A DNA stretch of 8,758 nucleotides from Pyrodictiaceae archaeon (lineage in GTDB: Archaea; Thermoproteota; Thermoprotei_A; Sulfolobales; Pyrodictiaceae): assembly GCA_027046105.1 (NCBI GenBank), contig JALTZQ010000241.1, positions 1-8,758 on the forward strand, given 5' to 3'. Below, piece after piece: positions 1 through 5,970 of this stretch. The notes beneath the pieces were generated by a model. The model saw nothing but the letters and a program-made list of their open reading frames with translations, did no database searches and was not told the DNA's origin. Both the position numbers and the translations under genes were made by a program. Every line of letters begins with the position of its first letter. Position 1 is the stretch's first letter.

Positions 1-1422
1 GTTGTAGAGCCTCCCTTTGAGCCTCCAAGCATTGGTGTCGCTGTTGTGGGTTCTGGGATAGGAGTAGCCTACATAGGTTCATCGCGTTCAGCGTTTGAGC
101 TTTTGGTTTCAGCAAAGTTTAGCCCAGATGCCTCTTTTGCAGTAGAATTTGGTGGTGCGGTTCGCTTAACGGGTCTAGTAACGGCATGGCTAGGTAAGGC
201 CGATACCATAGGTGAGGCGTATCGCCGTGCTCTCTCCTCATACTTGTCACTGGTTCGTGGTGTGTTTAGTGTAACGCTGCCGACGGGAGGTGAAGACTTG
301 GCAATCCTTACTGCTCAAGAGTTTATACTCTTGGGCGACCCCGTTGCACCATCACCGTGGCCAAGTTATCGTGCAGAGCGGGTCCTCGTAGATACATCGC
401 CAATCAATGCTACAACCATTGATGTAGATAGCGTTATTGAAGCTATCTCTAGCTTGGCAAGCGGCTCAATACCGTTCTATAAGGCAGAGCCTGGGAAGAA
501 AGTCTCTCTAGAGGTATCGCCGTGTCCTTCTCGCGTTGAGGTTGTCGGCCTCAAGAGGTATTACTCATTCATGCTCGTCGACTTAGTTGAGCTAGACTAT
601 AGCATCCGTAGGATAGGCAATGATAGTTGCGTCATCGATATTAGTGTGAGGGAGGGTGCACCAGCATTATACCTAGTAAACGCGTTCTTTGGTAATGCGT
701 TCAAGAGACTAATTGTGGCAGCAGCAGGTATAGCTGTGGAGCCTCGCATGGATAGTATTATTGTTCGAGCAACTGGTTTGGATCTACTGCGCACTCTAGG
801 GGATGAAGCAATACTCGTACTCGTAAACAATACGATAGCATCAGTCATACCCGGTGGTGTTGATGGTGGTATATTCCAAGTACCTATTAATAGTCATGGC
901 CGTCTCCGAGTAGAGCTTAGGCCATGGATAGACTATTCCAGCATAACAGCGGGGTTTACAGCTAGCTCAGTAAGAAGCAAGCTCCTTAAGGAGCTCTCTA
1001 CTACAGTGACCATTAAAGCCGTTCTTGAGCTAGACCTCGTAGTGGCTAGAGAGAGTGACGATAATGTCATAGTTACTGTACTCCTTGAGGGTGAACCGGT
1101 TGAGGCAAATATATCGACTAGTATTCTAGCAGGTGACGGCGTTGTCGCAGTAGAGGATATTGGACCTGGAGTCTATAGTATCAGGCTCATAGGTGGTGAT
1201 GAAGCTGTTGTTAAAATCGAGGCCATGTATAGCAATGAAACCCTCGTAGCAAAAGGCTATACCATTGTTACAATGAGGGGTCAGCCGTTAACACCAGTAG
1301 AATACGGTGATAACAGGGCTGTCTTAGCCATAGTAGGCGTTGCTGGCACTAGTGCCCTAGTAGCAGGTATGGCACTACTAGTCTTTCTCCTTGCCAGAAA
1401 GGAGAGAGCGTATAAACTCTAG
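1..1422 (+). CDS. C-terminal part of a gingipain-like (peptidase C25-type) membrane-anchored protein, 5' end outside window
   Basis: The reading frame is open from the first base, so the gene starts upstream; 473 residues are visible. Residues about 15-115 match the closing part of the C25 caspase-like fold: a strand ending in VAYIGSSRSAFE (near residues 22-33), then an IGEAYRRALSSY helix, then ILLGDP at about residues 109-114, where C25 proteins end their catalytic domain with a LLGDP-type motif. The catalytic His and Cys would lie upstream and cannot be checked. The rest is beta-rich with N-x-S/T sites and resembles Ig-like accessory domains. A hydrophobic helix at about residues 440-464 is followed by RKERAYKL, which suggests a protein facing outside the cell and anchored at its C terminus. 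The end overlaps the phosphatase gene on the other strand by 45 nt. The surface location is fairly sure; peptidase activity is inferred from weak motif resemblance. Confidence 0.6.
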   Translation, partial: VVEPPFEPPSIGVAVVGSGIGVAYIGSSRSAFELLVSAKFSPDASFAVEFGGAVRLTGLVTAWLGKADTIGEAYRRALSSYLSLVRGVFSVTLPTGGEDLAILTAQEFILLGDPVAPSPWPSYRAERVLVDTSPINATTIDVDSVIEAISSLASGSIPFYKAEPGKKVSLEVSPCPSRVEVVGLKRYYSFMLVDLVELDYSIRRIGNDSCVIDISVREGAPALYLVNAFFGNAFKRLIVAAAGIAVEPRMDSIIVRATGLDLLRTLGDEAILVLVNNTIASVIPGGVDGGIFQVPINSHGRLRVELRPWIDYSSITAGFTASSVRSKLLKELSTTVTIKAVLELDLVVARESDDNVIVTVLLEGEPVEANISTSILAGDGVVAVEDIGPGVYSIRLIGGDEAVVKIEAMYSNETLVAKGYTIVTMRGQPLTPVEYGDNRAVLAIVGVAGTSALVAGMALLVFLLARKERAYKL

Positions 1423-2097
1423 TACACCAGCAGAGCTAGGCCGTGATAGTACATGGTCAGCAGCCTCCACAAGCTCTCTATCCGCATCAGCGACAGCCAT
1501 AAGTCTAACACTAGCATCCCTCATTTCAACATCCATCACAGAATCACCAATAGCCACTACACAGCTTGCATCTAAACCTTTAAGCTCAAGAGCTCTTCTA
1601 AGCCCTAGGCCTTTACTAGCCTCGGGAGGACGAAGATGGACAGCATAGCCACTATAGGATACCTTAACCCAATCCATACCATGTTTTTCAAGAACCTTCT
1701 TCACATGCTTAACAGCCTCAGCGGGATCTATGCGTGAACGAAAAGCGAAGTCATAATGTCGGTACCGGTTCTGCCAACTAGGTGCGAGAATCTCGCTAAG
1801 CTCTCTCTCAACAATGGATGCAGCCTCACCAGCACTACGCTCACATACATTACGAACCTCCTCGTTATAAAATAATATACATCCATTCTCGGCCACATGG
1901 GGTCCTGGCAAACCAAAATACCTGCCCAAGGCAGCGGTAACAGGTAGAGCATTACCAGTCACGAACATTACAGTCAATCCATGCTCCCACTCTAGACGGC
2001 GAAGAAGCATGACAAGATCCAGGTCAATTACAAATGAGCCTCTTTTAACCGTAATAGTACCATCAATGTCGAGGGCCAGCCCGCATAACTTCTCCAT
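1378..2097 (-). CDS. HAD-superfamily phosphatase, archaeal phosphoglycolate phosphatase type
   Basis: A 239-residue protein of the usual size for archaeal phosphoglycolate phosphatase, which hydrolyses 2-phosphoglycolate to glycolate in the cytoplasm. All four HAD motifs are visible: DIDGT (residues 10-14, with nucleophile Asp10 and acid/base Asp12), VTGN (46-49), Lys162 in SKGLGL, and GDSVMD (184-189) for Mg binding. AENG at 69-72 and the cap region between motifs II and III fit subfamily IIB (SPP/Cof-like). The ATG is preceded by a GGTG ribosome-site-like sequence about 9 nt upstream. It sits 2 nt after the small ORF at 2100-2300, so the two are probably co-transcribed. Its 3' end runs 45 nt into the tail of the C25-like gene. 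The family is sure; the exact substrate (phosphoglycolate or another small phosphate ester such as a sugar phosphate) is inferred. Confidence 0.85.
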   Translation of the reverse strand: MEKLCGLALDIDGTITVKRGSFVIDLDLVMLLRRLEWEHGLTVMFVTGNALPVTAALGRYFGLPGPHVAENGCILFYNEEVRNVCERSAGEAASIVERELSEILAPSWQNRYRHYDFAFRSRIDPAEAVKHVKKVLEKHGMDWVKVSYSGYAVHLRPPEASKGLGLRRALELKGLDASCVVAIGDSVMDVEMRDASVRLMAVADADRELVEAADHVLSRPSSAGVLEFIRSLLSGKEKD

Positions 2098-2099
2098 AG

Positions 2100-2300
2100 C
2101 TAGACACCTAGGCCATATAGGATGAAGCCCAGCAACCTAAGGGAGAACGCACATAAAAGCAACACGCATCCACCAAACAATACTTGGCGGAGCCCCGTGG
2201 GTGACGCCGCCCACACTCGATAACAAGGGCGGTATGGGTGATCCCACGGTCTCCCTGGGCGCCCGAAACCCCAGTAGCTAGGCATGCTTTCCAGGCCCAT
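2100..2300 (-). CDS. Hypothetical small Gly/Pro/aromatic-rich protein with one C-terminal membrane helix
   Basis: I do not recognise a characterised family. From the ATG at 2300 the product is 66 residues. The first half is rich in Gly, Pro, Arg, Trp and Tyr (for example SYWGFGRPGRPWDHPYRP), a composition seen in small archaeal proteins of unknown function. The second half contains a hydrophobic stretch starting at VLFGGCVLLLCAF, likely one membrane helix. I chose this ATG because GGAG lies 6 nt upstream; the frame also allows TTG at 2336 (78 aa) or ATG at 2285 (61 aa). The stop is 2 nt before the phosphatase start, which fits translational coupling. The DNA is unusually GC-rich for this window (about 67% over 2181-2270) and contains nested inverted repeats, so a structured RNA is an alternative explanation. 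Confidence in translation is moderate. Confidence 0.45.
   Translation of the reverse strand: MGLESMPSYWGFGRPGRPWDHPYRPCYRVWAASPTGLRQVLFGGCVLLLCAFSLRLLGFILYGLGV
2186..2263. repeat. Nested inverted repeats in a GC-rich island, possible RNA structure
   Basis: Three perfect arms nest around one loop. CCGTGGG (2195-2201) pairs with CCCACGG (2243-2249), and inside it CCGCCC (2207-2212) pairs with GGGCGG (2227-2232). Outside, GGAG (2189-2192) pairs with CTCC (2251-2254); as an alternative to the first base of that arm, GGCG (2186-2189) pairs with CGCC (2260-2263). Competing local hairpins also exist: GTGGG (2197-2201) with CCCAC (2210-2214), and TGGG (2235-2238) with CCCA (2243-2246). The element lies inside the small minus-strand ORF. 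It could be a structured RNA on either strand or a chance effect of high GC in coding sequence. No known RNA family was recognised. Confidence 0.35.
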
Positions 2301-2390
2301 GGTATACTCCAACAAACGATGGTCCTTCAAGCCCAAGAGGTATACTCGTGGATTTCTCCCCCTCTCCGTGCAATGGACATTGATGGTGCT

Positions 2391-2399
2391 ACTTTAAGG
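2391..2399 (-). promoter_or_regulatory. Possible TATA box for the small ORF - phosphatase transcript
   Basis: Read on the minus strand this is CCTTAAAGT, an AT-rich core in a GC-rich setting. A start of transcription about 25 nt downstream would give a leader of roughly 65-70 nt before the ATG at 2300. The core TTAA is symmetric, but on the plus strand it lies too close to the DUF4258 start at 2410 to act as its TATA box. Low confidence. Confidence 0.25.
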
Positions 2400-2409
2400 G
2401 GTGCGTAGA

Positions 2410-2703
2410 GTGGCAAACACGCTGCTTCATGGCTTCTTTAGGCTACATTATACATTGCATGCAAAGAGGAGGATGAGGGAGCGGAACATAGAGGTACATG
2501 ATGTTGAGTACGCTCTTACTGAGCCCGTTCAGATACTATATGATATTCATCGTGACGTCTATCTAGTACTAGGCCATAATGGTGTTGCAGTTGTCTATGC
2601 TCAGCGAGGTAATGTTATTGAAGTAGTAACGGTTATGACGAGGAGAGAGTACGAGGCATTAGCAAGGAGGCTAGCTAATCGGAGATATAGATTAATAGAG
2701 TAA
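2410..2703 (+). CDS. DUF4258 domain protein
   Basis: A 97-residue protein from GTG at 2410. The frame also contains GTG at 2401, but AAGGGG at 2396-2401 sits 8 nt before 2410 and overlaps the earlier codon, so 2410 is the better start. The N-terminal segment LHAKRRMRERNIEVHDVEYAL has the His-x(3)-Arg-Met-x-Glu-Arg-x-Ile pattern of DUF4258. It is followed by short beta strands (QILYDI, VYLVLG, VAVVYA) and the typical closing strand VIEVVTVMTRREYE. The C terminus is Arg-rich. DUF4258 proteins are small basic proteins, often found in accessory regions, and have been compared with RelE-like toxins. No function has been shown for this one, and no antitoxin gene directly abuts it. The family call is good; the role is unknown. 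Confidence 0.7.
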   Translation: MANTLLHGFFRLHYTLHAKRRMRERNIEVHDVEYALTEPVQILYDIHRDVYLVLGHNGVAVVYAQRGNVIEVVTVMTRREYEALARRLANRRYRLIE

Positions 2704-2794
2704 TAAGATGTAGAATAACTGGACTTGTGGTTTACGTTGGGCTCCTTAAGGAAGACACATAGTTTTATCGCTGGTGCTCTAGTAGTGCTCTACA

Positions 2795-2928
2795 TGGGGC
2801 GGGTGAAGACCGGGCTACCAGCCCGAAGCCCCTCTCTACGGCCATGAGGTACGGGGGGCGGTTATGTGGAGCATCGATCTCGGGGCCCGACGCCCCCAAC
2901 ACTTCGTTTACTGGAGGGCCACTTGAGG
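2795..2928 (+). other. GC-rich hairpin-bearing segment, possible remnant of an IS200/IS605 tnpB tail
   Basis: The 225-nt gap between the DUF4258 gene and the next gene holds a stretch of about 68-70% GC (2801-2900). It contains a perfect hairpin, CGGGCT (2811-2816), loop ACC, AGCCCG (2820-2825). Next comes GAAGCCCCTC ... GAGG ... GGGGGGC (2825-2859), which can form a bulged stem like those at the right ends of IS200/IS605 elements, where the guide (omega) RNA of TnpB is made. The plus frame through the segment reads MGRVKTGLPARSPSLRP, a TGA stop (2845-2847), then a GGGYVEHRSRGPTPP-like tail that runs in frame into the next gene. The Pro/Arg/Ser-rich character resembles the ends of archaeal TnpB proteins. 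No transposase domain is present, so this is at most a relic. The identification comes from memory of such ends, not a search. Confidence 0.25.
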
Positions 2929-3183
2929 ATGGTGTACAAGAGGTTTGTAGAGGAGGCATTATCTATAGCGTTGGGTGTCTTGGGTAGTTGTGGTAGTCAT
3001 GAACTACTAGAGGAGGCTTTATCATCACTTAGGGGTTTTATTCGTGGTGATCTAGGAGTTGAATATGTCTATGAGGCTGTGGAGTTATTGCGTGAAGCGG
3101 CATATGCCTTTCGCTACATGGGCTGTCTTGACTGGTATCGTTTAGAGGAGGCAGCTGGTATACTGGAGCAGGCTCTTGCCTAA
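2929..3183 (+). CDS. Hypothetical small all-helical protein
   Basis: An 84-residue protein with no family I recognise. It is predicted to be entirely alpha-helical, with amphipathic repeats such as FVEEALSIAL, LLEEALSSLRGFI, YVYEAVELLREAAYAF and LEEAAGILEQALA. It is acidic to neutral and carries two cysteines, with no membrane segment or signal. I start it at ATG 2929, with GGAGGG at 2913-2918. The frame is open back to a GTG at 2866, but the extra 21 residues come from the GC-rich repeat-like segment and look unrelated to the helical body. The stop overlaps the gcvT stop on the other strand by 4 nt. It could be a binding partner for the DUF4258 protein upstream, but nothing in the sequence shows this. 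Confidence 0.6.
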   Translation: MVYKRFVEEALSIALGVLGSCGSHELLEEALSSLRGFIRGDLGVEYVYEAVELLREAAYAFRYMGCLDWYRLEEAAGILEQALA

Positions 3184-4304
3184 GTTGGTGGCTTACTTGA
3201 TGGCGTTACTAATGGGAAGTCAACTACTTTAGCACTATATCTCTTGCCTCTACGTTCTACCTCGACACTAAGCCCTATTAGTGCATGGCTTGGCTTAACA
3301 TATGCTTGTGCAATGGAGCGTTTAAGGATGGGGCTATAGGCTCCACTTGTTACGTAGCCTATTTCGACGTCGTCAACGTATATTTTGTCTCCCTGTCTCG
3401 GCACTACTCGGGCCTTCTTCGAGAGTTTTAGGCCAACACGTACCTTGGTTGCTCCTCTGCGGAGAGCCTCGCGTAGAGCTTTACAGCCAATGCACTCGTT
3501 CTTGGGTCCTGGCTGGTAAACCCACCAGTATCTCGCATCAACTGGTGTTGTTTCCTCGTCTATCTCGTGGCCATAAAGCACGAAACCGACCTCTATTCGA
3601 AGAGAGTCTCTTGCTGCAAGGCCACAAGGTTTAGCACCGGCCTCAATTAGTGCACGTAGTATCTTCTCAGCTTCACTTGCTTCGGCAATTAGCTCGAAGC
3701 CGTCTTCACCTGTCCATCCACTCCGTGATACAAGTACTGCACGAGCCCCTATCTTTTCGAAGACAATATTTTGACGGAACTGTAGTAGTTTTAGGTCAAG
3801 GATATCGCTCCCAGCACCGATTGACGCCATTAGTTGTGCGGCTTTAGGGCCTTGGAGAGCAAGAAGAACCCAGTCAAATGTTTTATCAGAGATCTTCACG
3901 GTGAGGCCAAGCCTGGATGCCCACTCGGTTAACCAATCAAACACCTTCTGCCTATTAACCGCGTTTGGAACGATCATCCATGTCTCATCGGATAGCTTGT
4001 ATAGCATGACATCGTCGCGGAACCCAGCATTCTCATTGAGAAAAGCTGTTGGCCCAAGCATCCAGCCAGGCTTACTTTCGATAATGCGTGGAACTAGGTG
4101 ATCAAGCAGTTTCGTGGCACCCGAACCCTCAACGACAATCCTACCCATGTGGCTTAGGTCGAATACTCCAGCACTACTACGTACGGCTAAGTGCTCGTCA
4201 AGTACACTACCATAGTTTATAGGGGCACGCCATCCAGCAAACTCGCCAAACTCTGCACCAAGCTCTTGGTGTAGGTGTTCTAGGGGAAACCTGCTCAAAC
4301 TCAT
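3180..4304 (-). CDS. gcvT: Aminomethyltransferase, glycine cleavage system T protein
   Basis: A 374-residue protein of normal length for GcvT (EC 2.1.2.10), the folate-dependent enzyme that takes the aminomethyl group from lipoyl-GcvH, releases ammonia and makes methylene-tetrahydrofolate (tetrahydromethanopterin-type carriers in archaea). Landmarks in order: EFGEFAGWRAPINYG (18-32), GVFDLSHMG (46-54), FRDDVMLYKL with the conserved Asp pair at 97-98 that holds the catalytic Asp, SRSGWTGEDGFEL (193-205), and GLAARDSLRIEVGFVLYGHEI (228-248). The C-terminal beta-barrel follows, with IGYVTSGAYSP at 315-325. A CIGC pair at 271-274 sits where many homologues have a D/x-FIG motif. The ATG start is embedded in CTATGA, which may end a tiny upstream ORF. 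gcvP and gcvH are not in this window. It overlaps the gene at 2929-3183 by 4 nt at the 3' ends. Confidence 0.92.
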   Translation of the reverse strand: MSLSRFPLEHLHQELGAEFGEFAGWRAPINYGSVLDEHLAVRSSAGVFDLSHMGRIVVEGSGATKLLDHLVPRIIESKPGWMLGPTAFLNENAGFRDDVMLYKLSDETWMIVPNAVNRQKVFDWLTEWASRLGLTVKISDKTFDWVLLALQGPKAAQLMASIGAGSDILDLKLLQFRQNIVFEKIGARAVLVSRSGWTGEDGFELIAEASEAEKILRALIEAGAKPCGLAARDSLRIEVGFVLYGHEIDEETTPVDARYWWVYQPGPKNECIGCKALREALRRGATKVRVGLKLSKKARVVPRQGDKIYVDDVEIGYVTSGAYSPILKRSIAQAYVKPSHALIGLSVEVERRGKRYSAKVVDFPLVTPSSKPPT

Positions 4305-4378
4305 AGAACTAGGCCCAGGGGTACTAGCAGGGTTGTGTAGGGTATCAAAAACCCTACCACAACAACTAGTGTGAGCAC
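4301..4378 (-). CDS. Possible 25-residue membrane peptide between tatC and gcvT
   Basis: A short frame from GTG at 4378 encodes 25 residues that are almost wholly hydrophobic (VLTLVVVVGFLIPY and so on), enough for one membrane helix. Its TGA overlaps the gcvT ATG in ATGA, an arrangement typical of translational coupling. It is in the same frame as tatC: from the tatC TAG onward there are only nine sense codons before the GTG, with no further stop. So it could also be the remnant of a longer TatC C terminus. No clear ribosome-binding site precedes the GTG. Too short for codon statistics; existence is uncertain. Confidence 0.25.
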   Translation of the reverse strand: MLTLVVVVGFLIPYTTLLVPLGLVL

Positions 4379-4405
4379 GGCTTCTTCAACATTGCCTTGA
4401 AGGGT

Positions 4406-5254
4406 CTAGGCTTGAAGAGTTGTCGTCTCATGTAGTTTCTTGGCCCGTTTTTCGTGGCTTTTCTTGCCAAGCTTTACAGCGAGATAGAATGGTATATAGA
4501 GTATTACCGCGATGACTAGCATTCCTATACCGCTAGGATCCGGTGATATTATTGCGCCTATCACTAGCATCGCTAGGAAAGCGTACTTTAGTGCATCGCC
4601 TTCAAAAGTCGATGGTGATACTATACCGTAGGCTAGTAGGTAGTAGATTATGAGGGGTATCTCGAAGAGAAGACCAAATGTCACAGCCATGCCTACAGCG
4701 AATGATATTGCTTCGTCTAGGCTAACACGTATTATCAGTTCATAGCCCTCGGGTGCAAAGTAGGGATAGAGGCTAAGCATAAACCTCATTATCAATGGTG
4801 CTACAAGGAAAAGACCGAAGACTACACCAACAGCAAAGAGTAGTAGGAAGAGAGCAAAGAACCTCTTTATGAACGCTTTCTCGTGTGGGTATAGAGCGGG
4901 CTCAATGTACGCCCAGACCTCCCTAGCTATTACGGGAAGTGCGCCTATAACACCAAGGAGGATAGCAGCCTTCATCATTATGTCAAGTGACTCGAAGGGT
5001 GAAGCAGGCATTATAGTTACATTAAAAATTCTGCCATCGATACTTCTCACAGTCTTAGGCACCACTATTTCAACTAGCATTGCAGGGAGACGTGCAGCGA
5101 GAGGTACATAGGGGCTTAGACTAGGTTCAGCGGGTAAAGCCGAGACCACGACAGAGGCTATTAGTAGAGCAATAATTATACGGCGTAGCCTAACAGCAAG
5201 CTCTACAAGATGCTCGGTAATAGTAGCTTCTTTGCCCCTATCATTGCTCGTCAT
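4406..5254 (-). CDS. tatC: Sec-independent protein translocase subunit TatC
   Basis: TatC is the multi-spanning receptor of the twin-arginine pathway, which exports folded proteins across the cytoplasmic membrane. This 282-residue copy shows TatC hallmarks: an N-terminal cytoplasmic TEHLVELAVRLRR (13-25), a conserved PASPFESL region (83-90) before the second helix, VWAYIEPALYPHEK (113-126), FEIP at 197-200, and ISPDP at 236-240 near the last helices. About six membrane helices can be counted, and the tail is Lys/His-rich and cytoplasmic. The first extracytoplasmic loop (about 41-82) is long for the family. The ATG has GAGG 5 nt upstream, and a TATA-like ATTTATG lies about 45 nt upstream. No tatA is visible here. 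Co-transcription with gcvT looks likely from orientation and spacing. Confidence 0.92.
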   Translation of the reverse strand: MTSNDRGKEATITEHLVELAVRLRRIIIALLIASVVVSALPAEPSLSPYVPLAARLPAMLVEIVVPKTVRSIDGRIFNVTIMPASPFESLDIMMKAAILLGVIGALPVIAREVWAYIEPALYPHEKAFIKRFFALFLLLFAVGVVFGLFLVAPLIMRFMLSLYPYFAPEGYELIIRVSLDEAISFAVGMAVTFGLLFEIPLIIYYLLAYGIVSPSTFEGDALKYAFLAMLVIGAIISPDPSGIGMLVIAVILYIPFYLAVKLGKKSHEKRAKKLHETTTLQA

Positions 5255-5298
5255 GAGATCCTCATACCACCCGGCAGATTATGGAGGAATAGTACTGG

Positions 5299-5305
5299 CA
5301 TAAAT
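5299..5305 (-). promoter_or_regulatory. Likely TATA box of the tatC-gcvT transcript
   Basis: On the minus strand this reads ATTTATG, 45-51 nt before the tatC ATG. Transcription starting about 25 nt downstream would leave a short leader that contains the GAGG ribosome site at 5260-5263. It shares the divergent 174-nt intergenic region with the promoter of the sulfur-carrier pair. Called from position and composition only. Confidence 0.4.
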
Positions 5306-5372
5306 CAACTACCTACCCCCAAACAGCGTCTAAGATGCCTGCATGATAGTCTGATTAATGGCCTAGTGTAAG

Positions 5373-5379
5373 ATATTTA
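5373..5379 (+). promoter_or_regulatory. Likely TATA box of the TusA-like gene pair
   Basis: ATATTTA on the plus strand lies 56 nt before the TTG start at 5429. An initiation point near 5400 would give a leader of about 28 nt carrying GGGTG at 5414-5418. The spacing fits archaeal promoters. No operator or repeat was seen between this box and the tatC promoter. Confidence 0.4.
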
Positions 5380-5428
5380 GGCTGGGTATGAGGTAATTTT
5401 GATAATAGTACATGGGTGAAAAGTCCCC

Positions 5429-5710
5429 TTGAGCGATAAGCGTACAGAGAAAGTTATCGATCTCAGGGATGCTGGTGCAGGCTGTATGGATAACCCTGTT
5501 GCTAAGCTAGCTGAAGCCCTAGCCAAGATAGCTGCAGAGCAAAACGATAAAGGCGTATTCAAGTTCCTGTTTGACAAGGATATGCTACCACCCAAGCTAG
5601 CCAAGAAGATGATGGAACGTGGCGGCCTACAAGTAATTGGTGAAAGACATGTTGATGAGAAGACCGTCGAAATCGTTGCTGAGCATGCTAGTAGGAAGGG
5701 TAAGGGCTAG
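5429..5710 (+). CDS. Divergent TusA-like sulfur-carrier-fold protein
   Basis: A 93-residue protein. The start is TTG: a stop at 5417-5419 closes the frame upstream, and GGGTG lies 10 nt before the TTG. The order of features follows the TusA/SirA fold: VIDLRDAGAGC (a strand and loop ending at Cys19), NPVAKLAEALAKIA (helix), a strand VFKFLFDKD, a second helix PPKLAKKMMERGG, and the closing strands LQVIGE and TVEIVAEH. In place of the CPxP signature it has C-M-D-N-P, so the single cysteine is kept but the helix-capping prolines are shifted. A canonical TusA gene follows 32 nt downstream on the same strand. I infer a partner or specialised persulfide carrier; homology to TusA is a pattern judgement and less certain than for the neighbour. 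Confidence 0.6.
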   Translation: MSDKRTEKVIDLRDAGAGCMDNPVAKLAEALAKIAAEQNDKGVFKFLFDKDMLPPKLAKKMMERGGLQVIGERHVDEKTVEIVAEHASRKGKG

Positions 5711-5742
5711 GACTTTCCTAGGGAGTAAAGGAGGGTGGGTAC

Positions 5743-5970
5743 GTGGTGGGTAAACAACTCGATCTTCGTGGAAGGATATGCCCTGAACCCTATATTGTAG
5801 TTATGCGGATCTTTACGGATATGAAGAAGGGTGAAGAACTCGTAGCGTTAATGGACTCGTGGAGATGTGTCGTGATGGTGGCTGAAGCCATCAGTGTATC
5901 AAAGATGGGTAAAGTGGATATAGAGAAGAAGGATAACTACTACGAGCTTAAAATAGTACGTGTAAGCTAG
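5743..5970 (+). CDS. TusA/SirA family sulfur-carrier protein
   Basis: A 75-residue protein, the normal size for TusA, a small cytoplasmic carrier that passes persulfide sulfur on its active cysteine. LDLRGRICPEP carries the CPxP signature with Cys13, followed by the expected helix, a strand (ELVALMDSW), a second helix (VVMVAEAISVSKMG) and a final strand (YYELKIVRV). A second cysteine is at 42 (WRCVV). Two GTG codons in tandem (5743 and 5746) could start it; GGAGGG just upstream fits either. In sulfur-metabolising archaea TusA proteins often sit with DsrE or Hdr-like genes, but none is in this window. The 3' end overlaps the stop of the DHH gene on the other strand in a shared CTAG. Confidence 0.85.
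   Translation: MVGKQLDLRGRICPEPYIVVMRIFTDMKKGEELVALMDSWRCVVMVAEAISVSKMGKVDIEKKDNYYELKIVRVS

Noticed and set aside
597..848. Minus-strand frame of 83 residues inside the C25-like gene
   Set aside because: It lies wholly within a longer coding region with clear domain structure, and its Ser/Thr/Arg-rich product has no family features.
2795..2905. tRNA or other standard RNA gene in the GC-rich segment
   Set aside because: No T-arm GGTTCRA sequence, no acceptor pairing, and none of the RNase P or SRP RNA signatures could be found on either strand.
2765..2959. Minus-strand frame of 64 residues across the GC-rich segment
   Set aside because: It overlaps the start of the helical gene, is Pro/Ser-rich from the GC bias, and has no ribosome site or conserved motif.
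3347..4101. Several plus-strand frames inside gcvT
   Set aside because: All are antisense shadows of a well-conserved enzyme and show no independent motifs.
4406..4408. Recoding of the tatC TAG as pyrrolysine to extend the protein
   Set aside because: Pyrrolysine use is not known in this lineage, and TatC is already full length at this stop.
5340..5375. C/D box small RNA in the divergent intergenic region (ATGATAG ... CTGA)
   Set aside because: The box C match is poor, only one D-like box is present at a plausible distance, and no terminal stem was seen.
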